NCBI GenBank assembly: GCA_964461135.1
Contig: CAYWTB010000009.1
Span: 35,951-99,950 of the forward strand
Reading direction: 5' to 3'
DNA length: 64,000 bases
Source of the DNA: RQOF01 sp964461135
Lineage (GTDB): Bacteria > Calditrichota > Calditrichia > RBG-13-44-9
How positions within the stretch are numbered: the first letter of the stretch is position 1; each line of letters opens with the position of its first letter. Made by a program: the position numbers and the translations under genes. This document shows positions 17,577-26,930 of the stretch, piece after piece. The notes beneath the pieces were generated by a model. The model ran no database searches. It worked only from the letters and a program-made list of their open reading frames with translations, and was not told the origin of the DNA.

Positions 17577-18992
17577 TTATGAATTCCATATTTTCCGGAT
17601 ACTCTCCACAATCAGGGGAATTTCATCGGCACGGATGGTTCTGAGATTCAGTAAATAGGTATCCCGTTCAATGTAACCCACTATGGCGGGAGTTGCGTGC
17701 CGCAATTTGCGGGAGAAATTGTTGACCGACATTCCAATCGGCATAAATTCCACCGCCATCGAAGGAATTTTTTCCAGCGGCAGGGCACCACTTCCCATTT
17801 GAGAAAATGTATCCTTTACTTCCATCCGCAACGGTAATCCCTTCAGCTTATTAATCATATCATTACCGCGGTTGCGTAATTCACTGATTGAGATCCTCAT
17901 CATAGCGACAACCGGCAGATTTTCCGGAAGAGCACCTGGATCCAAATACAGTCGCAGGGTGGCATCCAGGGCCGCGTAGGTCAGTTTATCGCACCGCAAG
18001 GCCCTCAGCAGATGATTATTTTTAATGGTCCGGATAAATTTTTCTTTTCCGATTATGATTCCGGCCTGGGCTCCTCCCAAAACCTTGTCCGCACTGAAGG
18101 TAATGATGTCAACTCCGGCCTCCACATATTCACGGGCAACCGGTTCGTGTGGATATCCCCATTGCTCAATACCTTCAATTACTCCGCTGCCCATATCATA
18201 GATGAGAGGAACCTGGTGCCGGCCGGCCAGATTCACCAAGTCATCGAGAGAAACGGACGCAGTAAAACCCATCACCCGGTAATTACTGGTATGCACTTTT
18301 AAAATCCCGCCGGTACGTGCGGTCAGGGCGTCTTCATAATCCTTCAGATGAGTTTTATTTGTGGTTCCCACCTCCACCATTTTTACCATGCCCGCTTTCA
18401 TGACCTCCGGCATACGGAAGGATCCGCCAATCTCCACCAGTTCACCGCGGGAAACCGGTACTTCCTTGCGCCGACATAAGCTGTTAAGCACCAGTAGTAC
18501 AGCAGCGGCATTATTGTTGACCACCACCGCATCTCCGGCACCGGTGATCAGACAAATAATATCTTCCACCACGGTATTTCTTTCACCTCGTCTGCCACTC
18601 TCCAGGTCAAATTCCAGATTGCAGTAATTCTCGGTTACTTCGGCAATATGTTGGCTGGCGGCAGGCGCCAGCGGGGCCCTTCCCAGGTTGGTGTGCAATA
18701 TGATGCCCGTACCATTGATGACGCGATTCAGATGATTACCTGTTAAATCCTTGATTTCCCGGAGGCAGGATTGAACAATTTCCTCCAGCAGAAAAGAGCG
18801 ATTCGGTTTTCCCGAATATTCTTGTCTGAGAAGCAAAGACCGGAACTTTTCAATATGGCGGTCTGCAATGATTTTGATATATTTAATATCTATTCCGGAA
18901 GCAGGAATAGAAGAATGATTCAGTATGTCCTGCAGCGGTGGTATGATGCTTAAATCAGGTTTGCTCCCGTTTTCCTTGTCTGGATGTTTCAT
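17577..18992 (-). CDS. selA: L-seryl-tRNA(Sec) selenium transferase SelA
   Basis: PLP enzyme that converts Ser-tRNA(Sec) to Sec-tRNA(Sec) with selenophosphate. 471 residues, the usual length; NRVINGTGIILHTNLGRAPL near 90, NNNAAAVLLVLN, the PLP lysine in FSADKVLGGAQAGIIIG near 300, and a C-terminal domain ending NLRTIRADEIPLIVESI. Overlaps the end of the CorC-type gene by 38 nt, indicating co-transcription with it. Confidence 0.96.
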   Translation of the reverse strand: MKHPDKENGSKPDLSIIPPLQDILNHSSIPASGIDIKYIKIIADRHIEKFRSLLLRQEYSGKPNRSFLLEEIVQSCLREIKDLTGNHLNRVINGTGIILHTNLGRAPLAPAASQHIAEVTENYCNLEFDLESGRRGERNTVVEDIICLITGAGDAVVVNNNAAAVLLVLNSLCRRKEVPVSRGELVEIGGSFRMPEVMKAGMVKMVEVGTTNKTHLKDYEDALTARTGGILKVHTSNYRVMGFTASVSLDDLVNLAGRHQVPLIYDMGSGVIEGIEQWGYPHEPVAREYVEAGVDIITFSADKVLGGAQAGIIIGKEKFIRTIKNNHLLRALRCDKLTYAALDATLRLYLDPGALPENLPVVAMMRISISELRNRGNDMINKLKGLPLRMEVKDTFSQMGSGALPLEKIPSMAVEFMPIGMSVNNFSRKLRHATPAIVGYIERDTYLLNLRTIRADEIPLIVESIRKIWNS

Positions 18993-20271
18993 CTTCGATA
19001 ACCGGCAGTTTTTCCAATCGCACTTTTAGGATGCGGTTGCGGTTAATTTTCTCAACCGTAAATTTATATCTTTGGTAAGTGACTTCTTCTTTTTCCTTGG
19101 GCAGCGAACCGAGCAGATTCAGAATAAAACCACTGATGGTTTCCACTCCTTCCACCGTGGGAAGTAATAAATCCAGTTCATCATTCAGCTCCTCCAGGGA
19201 CATTCGGCCATCAATAATAAAGGTATTTTCATCCAGTTTCTTGAATAATGGAGATTCCTTATCATATTCATCCTGTATTTCGCCCACAATTTCTTCAATA
19301 ATGTCTTCCAAAGTAATTAATCCCGAGATTCCTCCATACTCATCCACCACAAGGGCCATATGAATGTGCTCTTCCTGAAATTCACGCAGAAGTTCATCAA
19401 TTTTTTTCTGTTCCGGGACAAAATAGGCCGGGCGAGCAAGCTTCTGCAGATCAATGGGTTCTTTTTTGGTTTTACTCAAGTAAGGCAGCAGGTCCTTCAC
19501 ATAAAGAATTCCGATAATATTATCAATTTCTCCCTTGAACACCGGAATCCTGGAATGCAATTTTGTTTTCACCAACTGCATCAGTTTATTCAGAGTGGTT
19601 GAGGTATCCACCACAATCATATCGGTCCGGGGTACCATCGCCTCCTTCACGGTGGTTTCCCCAAATTCAAATATACTGTGGATCATTTCCTTTTCGTCTT
19701 TATGAAGAGTCCCCTGTTCTTCCCCGACTTCAGCCAGGGTTTTTAATTCATCCTCGGTGAGAAGAATTCTTTTTTCAGACAAGCCGGTATGAGTCTGTAA
19801 AAATTGTGTGAATTTTGCCAGAGCAATTGATACCGGATAGAAGAGGTAATAAATAAAAGTAAGGATATAGACGGTTTTGCGGGAAAAATTTTCGGAGGAA
19901 CGAACCGCTACCACTTTGGGCAGAATTTCGCTCAGGACAAGAAGAACAAAGGTAACCACAATAACGTCCAGAAGTACAATCAATCCCTGGTCGAATTGTA
20001 ACAGGACATTAAGTTTAAGTGTCAGAACGGCAGCCAGCGAGGCGATGGTGATATTGACCATGGTATTACCAATGACAATAGTAATCAAAAGCTGGCGGGG
20101 AAAAACCATCAGGCTGGCGACCTGCCTTTCGGCCTTATCGGCAGATTCCCTGAAATGGTGCAGCTGTGCATGGGTCAAAGAGAAATATGCTGTCTCAGAA
20201 CCTGAAAAAAAAGCGGATAGTGTTAACAAAATCAGAAACAGGATGACGTAGACGACTATTTCAACTAACAA
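18955..20271 (-). CDS. CorC/HlyC-type transporter-associated protein (DUF21-CBS-CorC_HlyC)
   Basis: 438-residue inner-membrane protein of the CNNM/CorC class linked to Mg2+ or Co2+ efflux. DUF21 region with four hydrophobic segments (LSAFFSGSETAYFSLTHAQ near 18, then about 60-155), a CBS pair (EAMVPRTDMIVVDTSTT ... MALVVDEYGGISGLITLEDI) and a C-terminal CorC_HlyC domain (ETISGFILNLLGSLPKEKEE). The start is TTG at 20271, with AGAGGT about 13 nt upstream. The stop of the preceding 72-aa ORF lies inside its first codons, so expression may depend on coupling. Confidence 0.9.
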   Translation of the reverse strand: MLVEIVVYVILFLILLTLSAFFSGSETAYFSLTHAQLHHFRESADKAERQVASLMVFPRQLLITIVIGNTMVNITIASLAAVLTLKLNVLLQFDQGLIVLLDVIVVTFVLLVLSEILPKVVAVRSSENFSRKTVYILTFIYYLFYPVSIALAKFTQFLQTHTGLSEKRILLTEDELKTLAEVGEEQGTLHKDEKEMIHSIFEFGETTVKEAMVPRTDMIVVDTSTTLNKLMQLVKTKLHSRIPVFKGEIDNIIGILYVKDLLPYLSKTKKEPIDLQKLARPAYFVPEQKKIDELLREFQEEHIHMALVVDEYGGISGLITLEDIIEEIVGEIQDEYDKESPLFKKLDENTFIIDGRMSLEELNDELDLLLPTVEGVETISGFILNLLGSLPKEKEEVTYQRYKFTVEKINRNRILKVRLEKLPVIEDETSRQGKREQT

Positions 20272-20479
20272 TTTTTAAACTTTGACCTCTGATTAATTTA
20301 ACATAATCGCTGTTCAGATAATATAAATTTATATCACTAATAAATCCATAATTTTTAAAGACATCTTTATTTTTCCCCATCTTCATTTCCCGGGGAAAAG
20401 CGAAAAGCACATTCGCACTGAGTTTACGATAATAGGTGAACGTCATGAACTGGTACGCAGGGCCTGGGAGGGAGTACAT
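20261..20479 (-). CDS. Small basic ORF, 72 aa, between ybeY and corC
   Basis: Not recognised. The ATG at 20479 is preceded by a perfect AAGGAG (20492-20487) with 7-nt spacing, and the stop TGA at 20261-20263 lies 8 nt past the corC TTG start. The product is rich in Tyr, Phe and Lys with no membrane segment or known motif. The ribosome binding site and tight packing with corC argue for translation; a role as coupling leader for corC is possible. The amino-acid sequence alone is not convincing. Confidence 0.4.
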   Translation of the reverse strand: MYSLPGPAYQFMTFTYYRKLSANVLFAFPREMKMGKNKDVFKNYGFISDINLYYLNSDYVKLIRGQSLKIVS

Positions 20480-20493
20480 GCCAAAACTCCTTC

Positions 20494-20610
20494 TTAATTA
20501 CTGTCAGGTTTATGGGATTCATGATTTTGTTTGCAGTTTTCCCGCTTTTTCCGCACCATCCTGTATTCCTCTCTCAGACTGAACACCTCCCACGATTCAT
20601 CAATTCTCAT
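20494..20610 (-). CDS. Small ORF, 38 aa, overlapping the end of ybeY
   Basis: Not recognised. It starts at ATG 20610 inside the last codons of ybeY in another frame, preceded by GGAGG (20619-20615) with 4-nt spacing. The product is highly charged (about 38 residues, SLREEYRMVRKKRENCKQ in the middle). Its stop codon lies next to the Shine-Dalgarno of the following 72-aa ORF. The frame is open upstream to 20727, but that part only shadows ybeY. Confidence 0.4.
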   Translation of the reverse strand: MRIDESWEVFSLREEYRMVRKKRENCKQNHESHKPDSN

Positions 20611-21085
20611 GTTTCCTCCGTTGGTCCGTTTTAATAATTTTCTCAGACCGGGAGGATTGCCAGAATTTCCCCAGCAGTTCGTTTTCCATTTTATGCATAT
20701 GCTGACGGCCCCGTTCAGTTTTGTCATCTAATCCCTTCAGGTGAAGAAGGCCATGGACCAGCAAACGGGCTATTTCCTCGTCCTGAGAAACTTTGTAATG
20801 CCCGGCATTAATTTTTGCACGGTCTGCACTTATATAAATTTCGGCTTCCCTTTCCTTTCCCTCTTCCAGTGGAAAGGTCATCACATCGGTATAGCTGTCC
20901 TCTCCCAGGTATTTATTATGAAGCGAACACAGGTATTCATCGTCAACTGCAATAACCCGCAGAATGGACAGATCTATTTTTTCCGACCTAATTATTTTTT
21001 CAGTCAGATCTCTGAATGATTGAGCAGGGAATATTTTATCAGAATAATTATTTATGAACTCAATTTTGATTTTTCTTTTTTCCAA
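20600..21085 (-). CDS. ybeY: Endoribonuclease YbeY (rRNA maturation factor)
   Basis: Zinc-dependent single-strand endoribonuclease acting in 16S rRNA 3'-end maturation and ribosome quality control. 161 residues; SYTDVMTFPLEEG near 82 and the zinc motif LLVHGLLHLKGLDDKTERGRQHM (written here as HGLLHLKGLDD near 128) give the three histidines. The start overlaps the pgpH end by 26 nt; pgpH-ybeY-corC is a common gene order. Confidence 0.95.
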   Translation of the reverse strand: MEKRKIKIEFINNYSDKIFPAQSFRDLTEKIIRSEKIDLSILRVIAVDDEYLCSLHNKYLGEDSYTDVMTFPLEEGKEREAEIYISADRAKINAGHYKVSQDEEIARLLVHGLLHLKGLDDKTERGRQHMHKMENELLGKFWQSSRSEKIIKTDQRRKHEN

Positions 21086-23504
21086 TATTTGTTTTGTTAT
21101 TTACGACCGTGGCAGGATGTTCATCTTTTGTACCCTCCCTGCTTTCTTTTTCCATTTTTTCATTATTATTATTCTTTCCGGCAACGGCTTGATTTTCCGC
21201 ATTTTCCCTGACCTTGGCCGGCCGGGAAGGTTTTTCTTTAACTTTGTCATCGCTGGGATATTCGATCCTCAAATGATGTATTCCCATCAGAACACGTACG
21301 AAAGCACCCTTTATTTTATTCAGCTCACGGAGCGTAATATCACACTCGTCCAGTTCACCCTCCTGGAAACGTTTTTCAATCAAATTTTCAACCAGAGCAC
21401 TCAACCGTTGCAGGTTGGGATTGGGTAAAGTGCGGGATGCGGCTTCCACCGTATCCGACAGCATGGCGATGGCTGTTTCCTTTGACTGCGGCCGTGGCCC
21501 CGGGTATCGAAAATCATTTTCATTGATGTCTTTCGCATCCATGCTGTCCTGAGCTTTATGATAAAAATATGACATGATACTGGTACCATGATGCTCGGGA
21601 ATAAATTTTTTAACTGCGAGGGGTAAACCGTACTCTTCGGCCAGTTCCGTTCCGGCTCTTACATGCTTTGCCAAAATTAGCGAACTCATGGTTGGAGTCA
21701 GGCTCTCATGTTTATTGACAGCTCCGGACTGGTTCTCTACAAAATATTCCGAGAGTTGCATCTTGCCGATATCATGATAATAGCAGCCCACCCTTGCCAG
21801 CAAAGAATTCGCCCCGATTTCCTTGGCAGCTGCTTCAGCCAGATTTCCCACGATGATGCTGTGATGAAAAGTTCCCGGTGCTTCCACTGAAAGCCTCTTT
21901 AGCAGTGGATGGTTAAGGTCCGAGAGTTCCAGAAGCGTAATATCCGTGGTCACATCAAAGAATTTTTCAAAAATACCAATGAGCAGAAAAACTGCGGTAG
22001 GTACCAGGACGGCATTGGGAAGTTCATAATAGGCAAAATTTTCCAGCATTTTCTTAAAGGGCTCATAATGAATGAATCCATAACTGAAATTGACAACCGC
22101 ATAACCGACCAGAATATAGAAGATAGCTTTAAACATCTGACCGCGGTTACGGATTTTCTGAACAGAAAACAGGGCTATGGAACCAACAATAAAAGCCATC
22201 AGTGCCAGGTGAAAATTGTTTCCGGACATGGCGCCGAAAATCAGGCTCATTATTATGGTGCCCACGAAGGCCACAGATGCATCCAGCAACATGGCAAGCA
22301 GCATGGGTCCCAGAGTTATCGGAATACTGAGATAGCTCCATCCCAGCCCATTTAGAATGAGAAGGGCCAGTAAAAACTGAAATAAAAATACCATGGTGAT
22401 TAATAGCAACATCTTATTCTGATTATATAGCTTCAGGTGATAAAAGTACAGGTAAAAACCCAGAACCATGGTTATAATGAGAGCAAAGAGATACTTTCCG
22501 AAATAGAAAAGGAAGTGATACCAGCCACTGCGCGTGGCACTTCTTTCGGACAGGGCAATTGCCAGCGACTGCAGCTTCTGGTATACATCTTCGGTAACAA
22601 TCTCGTGATTGTCAATAATCCGCTGGTTTTCATGAACAAATCCGCTGGTCGTTGGGACTTCCTTTACGGCCTTTTCCTTGCGGATCCGGGTCATATCTTT
22701 TTCAAAGATAAGATCCGACACAATAAATCCGGCGGTTAGCTGATCTGCCAGTAAATACCTGGAGTCATCACCCGGAAATAATCCTTGCAGTTTCTGCTGC
22801 AGCAGGCGTTCCGCCTCACTCATGTCCAGAGTTTTATCCGGCTCTGCTTCTTCCTCCATTCCGTTTTGAACAATGGTCAATTTAGTCTCTTTCATATCAC
22901 TTTTATTGACATTGAGAATACCCTGGTTATAAACAGAGGAAAAGGCACTAATAAGGCCGCCGGAAAACTGTTTGAATTTGCCCTGCCGATATAAATTGAA
23001 GAGAGCGGTTAAATCATCTTCTGTGAGACTTAAATTATATTTTATATAGAACTGGTTGATCAGGCTGTCCAGCATGGAGATCTCTACCAGATGGTCTTTC
23101 ATGGCCGGTGATTTTTTATCGGCTGACGATATCATCTGGAAAAAGCCGGCCAGTTCATCCAGTAAATTTTTTAATTTGATAGTCTGAATATTTTTAATAT
23201 CCGGCTTGATTTTAAATACCGGCGGAACACCGTTCCGGGCTTCCTGGCGCTCTTTTTCCAGAACCTTTTCGGATTTTATGACCGGAAATGTAAAGGGAGC
23301 AATAATTTCCTGCTGGGCAATACTGCCGACCGTAAGATTGCTGTATTCGAAAGGACGCTCGCTGGGCATCATGGACACAATTATGATAATGAGTACAAGT
23401 GCCATGGCACCTTTTCCGGCTACTTCTGACAAATCTCTGCCGTAAATCTTTTTTCCCCGCAAAAAACCGGAGATCTTTTCCATTAAATGATTTAATTTTT
23501 TCAT
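21060..23504 (-). CDS. pgpH: 7TM-HD cyclic-di-AMP phosphodiesterase (PgpH/YqfF family)
   Basis: Membrane phosphohydrolase; characterised members cleave c-di-AMP to pApA. 814 residues from ATG 23504: one N-terminal membrane segment near 30-50, an extracytoplasmic 7TMR-HDED region to about 320, seven membrane segments about 325-510, then a cytoplasmic HD domain with GTFHHSIIVGNLAEAAAKEIG and GCYYHDIGKM, and a charged Asn/Glu/Lys tail. TTG at 23516 is in frame, but GGAA lies 6 nt before 23504. It pairs functionally with the diadenylate cyclase at 60846. Confidence 0.92.
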   Translation of the reverse strand: MKKLNHLMEKISGFLRGKKIYGRDLSEVAGKGAMALVLIIIIVSMMPSERPFEYSNLTVGSIAQQEIIAPFTFPVIKSEKVLEKERQEARNGVPPVFKIKPDIKNIQTIKLKNLLDELAGFFQMISSADKKSPAMKDHLVEISMLDSLINQFYIKYNLSLTEDDLTALFNLYRQGKFKQFSGGLISAFSSVYNQGILNVNKSDMKETKLTIVQNGMEEEAEPDKTLDMSEAERLLQQKLQGLFPGDDSRYLLADQLTAGFIVSDLIFEKDMTRIRKEKAVKEVPTTSGFVHENQRIIDNHEIVTEDVYQKLQSLAIALSERSATRSGWYHFLFYFGKYLFALIITMVLGFYLYFYHLKLYNQNKMLLLITMVFLFQFLLALLILNGLGWSYLSIPITLGPMLLAMLLDASVAFVGTIIMSLIFGAMSGNNFHLALMAFIVGSIALFSVQKIRNRGQMFKAIFYILVGYAVVNFSYGFIHYEPFKKMLENFAYYELPNAVLVPTAVFLLIGIFEKFFDVTTDITLLELSDLNHPLLKRLSVEAPGTFHHSIIVGNLAEAAAKEIGANSLLARVGCYYHDIGKMQLSEYFVENQSGAVNKHESLTPTMSSLILAKHVRAGTELAEEYGLPLAVKKFIPEHHGTSIMSYFYHKAQDSMDAKDINENDFRYPGPRPQSKETAIAMLSDTVEAASRTLPNPNLQRLSALVENLIEKRFQEGELDECDITLRELNKIKGAFVRVLMGIHHLRIEYPSDDKVKEKPSRPAKVRENAENQAVAGKNNNNEKMEKESREGTKDEHPATVVNNKTNIGKKKNQN

Positions 23505-24115
23505 GCTAAGTTCCAAAATGTCATCGGTAAACTTAAATATAAATAAAAAAGTTCAAAGCAGGAAATTTTATTTGCAGATTTCTATTAACTTGCCGGTCTA
23601 TTAAATAAAAACTCTTAAACTTAACGAATTTCATCAGCCTCGCCGGGTCAAGAGTGTGTATTAGTTTTCATAAAGTATATCATTTGAATAAAGTTTCAGC
23701 CAAATAATTATAAATACTCGGAATATTTTTCAAAAAATCAATACAATTATGACCTCAGCAAATAACATTGAAATATAAACTAAATTATTCTGTATTGTTT
23801 CATTTTTAAATTCTTTACGGTAATGATCTCTGATTTCAGGGGGAAATCGGGTAAAGTTTACAAAAATGATTCATCACATTCGGATACATCACGCATTTTA
23901 AATAATAGCTTAAAAGCAATTAAAGTAAGTGTCCCTAAGGATGTCTCGCTGAACCTGTTAGAATATGCCCATATTATGAGGGAAAGGGAAAATTGGAGAA
24001 TGTTTTACTGAACTGAATACTGAATAAAGTATAACCCGTTGTGCGAATTACTGCAATTCAATGAGAAATAGAATAATAGTAATTAAATTCGAATACTTAT
24101 TTAAAAGGGAGAGCT

Positions 24116-24350
24116 ATAGCCCCGAAAGTAGTGGGAAATTTCTTTTCCCAGAACTGAAGCCCGGGCTATTGCAAATGTATACCTCAATTAATAACAGTTC
24201 AATAGCCCCGATGATTAAATCGGGATTTAGGAGGGTCCAAATCCCCTTTTCCCGGCACCTTAGTGCCCTCATATAGTAACTGCAACAGCCTGCCGGCAGG
24301 GACCGGGGTCCGCAATTTATAAAAAAAGATGCAGATCCCGGCAGCCGGGA
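24116..24350. repeat. Cluster of short palindromes / REP-like hairpins
   Basis: Several hairpins lie in 235 nt. ATAGCCC (24116-24122) pairs with GGGCTAT (24163-24169) and encloses TGGGAAA/TTTCCCA (24132-24138, 24144-24150). CCCGAT-gattaa-ATCGGG spans 24207-24224. GGCAC-ctta-GTGCC spans 24254-24267. The perfect palindrome CCTGCCGGCAGG lies at 24289-24300. TCCCGG-cag-CCGGGA spans 24336-24350. ATAGCCCCGA occurs twice, at 24116 and 24203, hinting at degenerate copies of one element. Confidence 0.65.
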
Positions 24351-24471
24351 CAGCGTGACATTAACACAAAAAATTGACATATATGACGCCTTTTTTATCT
24401 GATCAGCATAACGGGATAAAGTACATTATTATATAAATCTTTAAATGATTTGGCAGTAGATATGATAATTA

Positions 24472-24501
24472 TTGACTAAATGAACGATTTTGTTTTATAT
24501 T
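24472..24501 (+). promoter_or_regulatory. Probable promoter of the acyl-CoA synthetase gene
   Basis: TTGACT (24472-24477) and TATATT (24496-24501) with an 18-bp spacer, each 5 of 6 to the sigma-70 consensus. Transcription would begin near 24508, giving a short leader to the start at 24533. Confidence 0.6.
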
Positions 24502-24532
24502 CAGTGACAATTAAATGATGGAGGAAATCAAT

Positions 24533-26341
24533 ATGAGTTATTCCAGCCTGGGTTTAATGTTTAAAACCGTCTGTGAAAGGTTTCCCGAAAAAACCGGTTA
24601 TATGTTTAAAAGCGAGGGAAATTATCACTCACTCAAATTTAAAGAAGTTCAGAAATTTGTCACTAACCTGGCGGCCGGGTTAGCAGAGCTTGGAGTGTCC
24701 AAGGGAGACAAGGTGCTGCTGCTCTCCGAAAATCGTGTGGAATGGGCAGTTGCAGATTATGCCGTTCTCACACTCGGGGCAGTCACTGTTCCCATATATC
24801 CCACCCTACTGCCTACCCATATTGAATTTATTATTAACAATTCCGATGGCAAAATAATCGTAGTATCGGAGGAGGACCAGTTCAGGAAAATTAAGGGGAT
24901 CAAAAGCAAAATTCCAAAAATCAAAACCATCATAAGCATGGATGATCTGGACACAAAAGAAACGATGCCGTGGAGAGAGATACTGGAGAAAGGGGAAAAA
25001 TTACTCCGGGAGCAACCGGAACTTGTTAAGAGCAGACTTGATTCCGTGGTGCGGGAAGATCTGGCGAGCATTATCTATACTTCGGGTACGACCGGCGTCC
25101 CAAAAGGTGTAATGCTGACTCATGAAAATATTCTCTCCAATATTGAAGGGGCACTTCAGGCAATTACCGTCGATGAAACCGATTCGTTTCTCTCCTTTTT
25201 GCCCCTCTCTCATGTGTTTGAAAGGATGGCCGGACATTTCCTGGCAACCTATAGCGGCGCCATCATTGCATATGCCGAAAATATTGAAACCGTTGCAGAA
25301 AATCTGCAGGAAATCCATCCCACTGTGATGACCAGCGTTCCAAGATTTTTTGAAAAAGTGTACGCGCGGGTCATGGATTCCCTGGAAGAAGGTTCGGCAG
25401 CCAAGAAAAAAATATTCCTGTGGGCCATAGATGTCGGCAAAAAGGCCAATCTGTATAAACAGAAAGGTTTACCTCTGGAGGGCCTGTTGAAGGTTAAACA
25501 TGCTATTGCCAACAAGCTGGTCTACTCCAAATTACGGGAACGGGTAGGTGGAAATATCCGATTTTTTGTTTCCGGCGGTGCTCCCCTCTCGCGGGAAATT
25601 GCCGAATTCTTTACCGCCGCAGATTTACTGCTTTTGGAAGGATACGGATTAACCGAATCTTCTCCGGTAATCACAGTGAACCAGGAAAACAATTTTAAAT
25701 TCGGTACTCCCGGCCTTCCCCTGGTGAATGTGGAAGTCTGTATTGCCGAAGATGGTGAAATTCTGACCCGCGGTCCCCATGTCATGAAGGGTTATTATAA
25801 AAATGAGGAAGAAACCAGAGAAACTATCGATTCTGAAAAATGGCTCCACACCGGAGATATCGGTTACATTGATAAAGACGGATTTCTGTTCATTACGGAC
25901 CGAAAAAAGAACATCATCGTGACTTCCGGGGGAAAGAATGTGGCCCCTCAGCCCATCGAAAACCTGCTGACTACCTCAAAATACATCGATCAGGCAGTAG
26001 TGCTTGGGGACAAAAGGAAGTATTGCACAGCTTTTATCGTTCCCAATGAAGAAAATCTGAAAAGTTATGCGGAAAAAAATAATATCTCCTATACGGATAT
26101 TGATGACCTGCATCGTAATCCCGCTATTCAGGAGCTGTTCCGTAAGGAGATAGACAAACTTTCCGGTGATCTCGCCAGTTACGAAACAATAAAAAAATTT
26201 CAGCTGTTGAAGGATCCGTTTACCATTGAGAGCGGTGAACTGACCCCCACTCTGAAAATCAAGAGAAATGTTGTTGAACAGCGATATCAGAAACTTATAG
26301 ACGCCATGTACCCTGAGGATAATAATTCTCGTGAAAGTTAA
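24533..26341 (+). CDS. Long-chain acyl-CoA synthetase (AMP-forming)
   Basis: Activates fatty acids to acyl-CoA through an acyl-adenylate. 602 residues with the ANL-superfamily motifs: IYTSGTTGVPKGVMLTHEN near 185, GYGLTESSPVI near 375, HTGDIGYIDKDG near 445 and DRKKNIIVTSGGKNVAPQPI. Length and the LPLSHVFERMAGH segment match the FAA1-like long-chain class. An ATG six codons upstream is in frame, but GGAGG (24521-24525) lies before 24533, so this start is preferred. It abuts the DUF4416 gene with no gap. Confidence 0.92.
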   Translation: MSYSSLGLMFKTVCERFPEKTGYMFKSEGNYHSLKFKEVQKFVTNLAAGLAELGVSKGDKVLLLSENRVEWAVADYAVLTLGAVTVPIYPTLLPTHIEFIINNSDGKIIVVSEEDQFRKIKGIKSKIPKIKTIISMDDLDTKETMPWREILEKGEKLLREQPELVKSRLDSVVREDLASIIYTSGTTGVPKGVMLTHENILSNIEGALQAITVDETDSFLSFLPLSHVFERMAGHFLATYSGAIIAYAENIETVAENLQEIHPTVMTSVPRFFEKVYARVMDSLEEGSAAKKKIFLWAIDVGKKANLYKQKGLPLEGLLKVKHAIANKLVYSKLRERVGGNIRFFVSGGAPLSREIAEFFTAADLLLLEGYGLTESSPVITVNQENNFKFGTPGLPLVNVEVCIAEDGEILTRGPHVMKGYYKNEEETRETIDSEKWLHTGDIGYIDKDGFLFITDRKKNIIVTSGGKNVAPQPIENLLTTSKYIDQAVVLGDKRKYCTAFIVPNEENLKSYAEKNNISYTDIDDLHRNPAIQELFRKEIDKLSGDLASYETIKKFQLLKDPFTIESGELTPTLKIKRNVVEQRYQKLIDAMYPEDNNSRES

Positions 26342-26887
26342 ATGGGAAAACTCAGAGCATATCCGCCGGTAAAATTTTTTACGGCAATCACACTGAATTC
26401 CGGGCCATTACTGCTCCAGGTGGAAGAAAAACTGCAGGCCCTGTTATCAGATATAGATGTAACTTCCCAATCATATAATTTTGACGTTTTTACGCGCTAC
26501 TATGAATCAGAAATGGGAAAAGGCCTCAGTAAAAAATTGGTTTCCTTTTCTCGCTTAATGCCGGCAGAAATTTTACCTGATATTAAGATTGCCACCAATC
26601 TGCTGGAAACAGATCATCTGCAGAAGGGAGGCCGTCAGGTAAACATAGACCCGGGATACATTACCGCAGCAAAAATGGTACTGGCAACCACCAAGGATTA
26701 TGACAACCGGTTATACCTGGGGCGGGGAATTTTCGGAGATGTCCATTTCAGATTTCGAAAGGGTCAATTCCAGGCAATGGAATGGACATATCCGGATTAC
26801 CGGCAGCCGGAGGTTATGGAATTTTTTGAACACCTCCGTAAACGGTACATGTCCCAGCTGAAAGAGTGGCCGGTTATAGAATTATAG
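26342..26887 (+). CDS. DUF4416 family protein
   Basis: 181 residues matching the uncharacterised DUF4416 family: VKFFTAITLNS near 11, FDVFTRYYESEMGKGLSKKLVSF near 47 (given here in part as YYESEMGKGLSKK), NIDPGYITAAKMVLATTKDY near 103, and YLGRGIFGDVHF ... WTYPDYR. No signal peptide or membrane segment. It starts directly after the acyl-CoA synthetase stop, so the two are co-transcribed. No function is established for the family. Confidence 0.8.
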   Translation: MGKLRAYPPVKFFTAITLNSGPLLLQVEEKLQALLSDIDVTSQSYNFDVFTRYYESEMGKGLSKKLVSFSRLMPAEILPDIKIATNLLETDHLQKGGRQVNIDPGYITAAKMVLATTKDYDNRLYLGRGIFGDVHFRFRKGQFQAMEWTYPDYRQPEVMEFFEHLRKRYMSQLKEWPVIEL

Positions 26888-26930
26888 ACACAAACCGGCA
26901 GTATCAGAGATCTGAAGGGATTATGCATCC

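Larger units (their letters stand above)
23505..24532. other. 1-kb intergenic region rich in hairpins
   Basis: Long AT-rich spacer between divergent genes. The first half holds only a doubtful 62-codon ORF (23823-24011, no ribosome binding site). The second half holds the hairpin cluster described at 24116-24350 and the acyl-CoA synthetase promoter. No tRNA, transposase or terminal inverted repeats are visible. Confidence 0.6.

Noticed and set aside
23823..24011. 62-codon plus-strand ORF in the 1-kb spacer
   Set aside because: No ribosome binding site and no similarity I can recognise; likely chance in AT-rich DNA.
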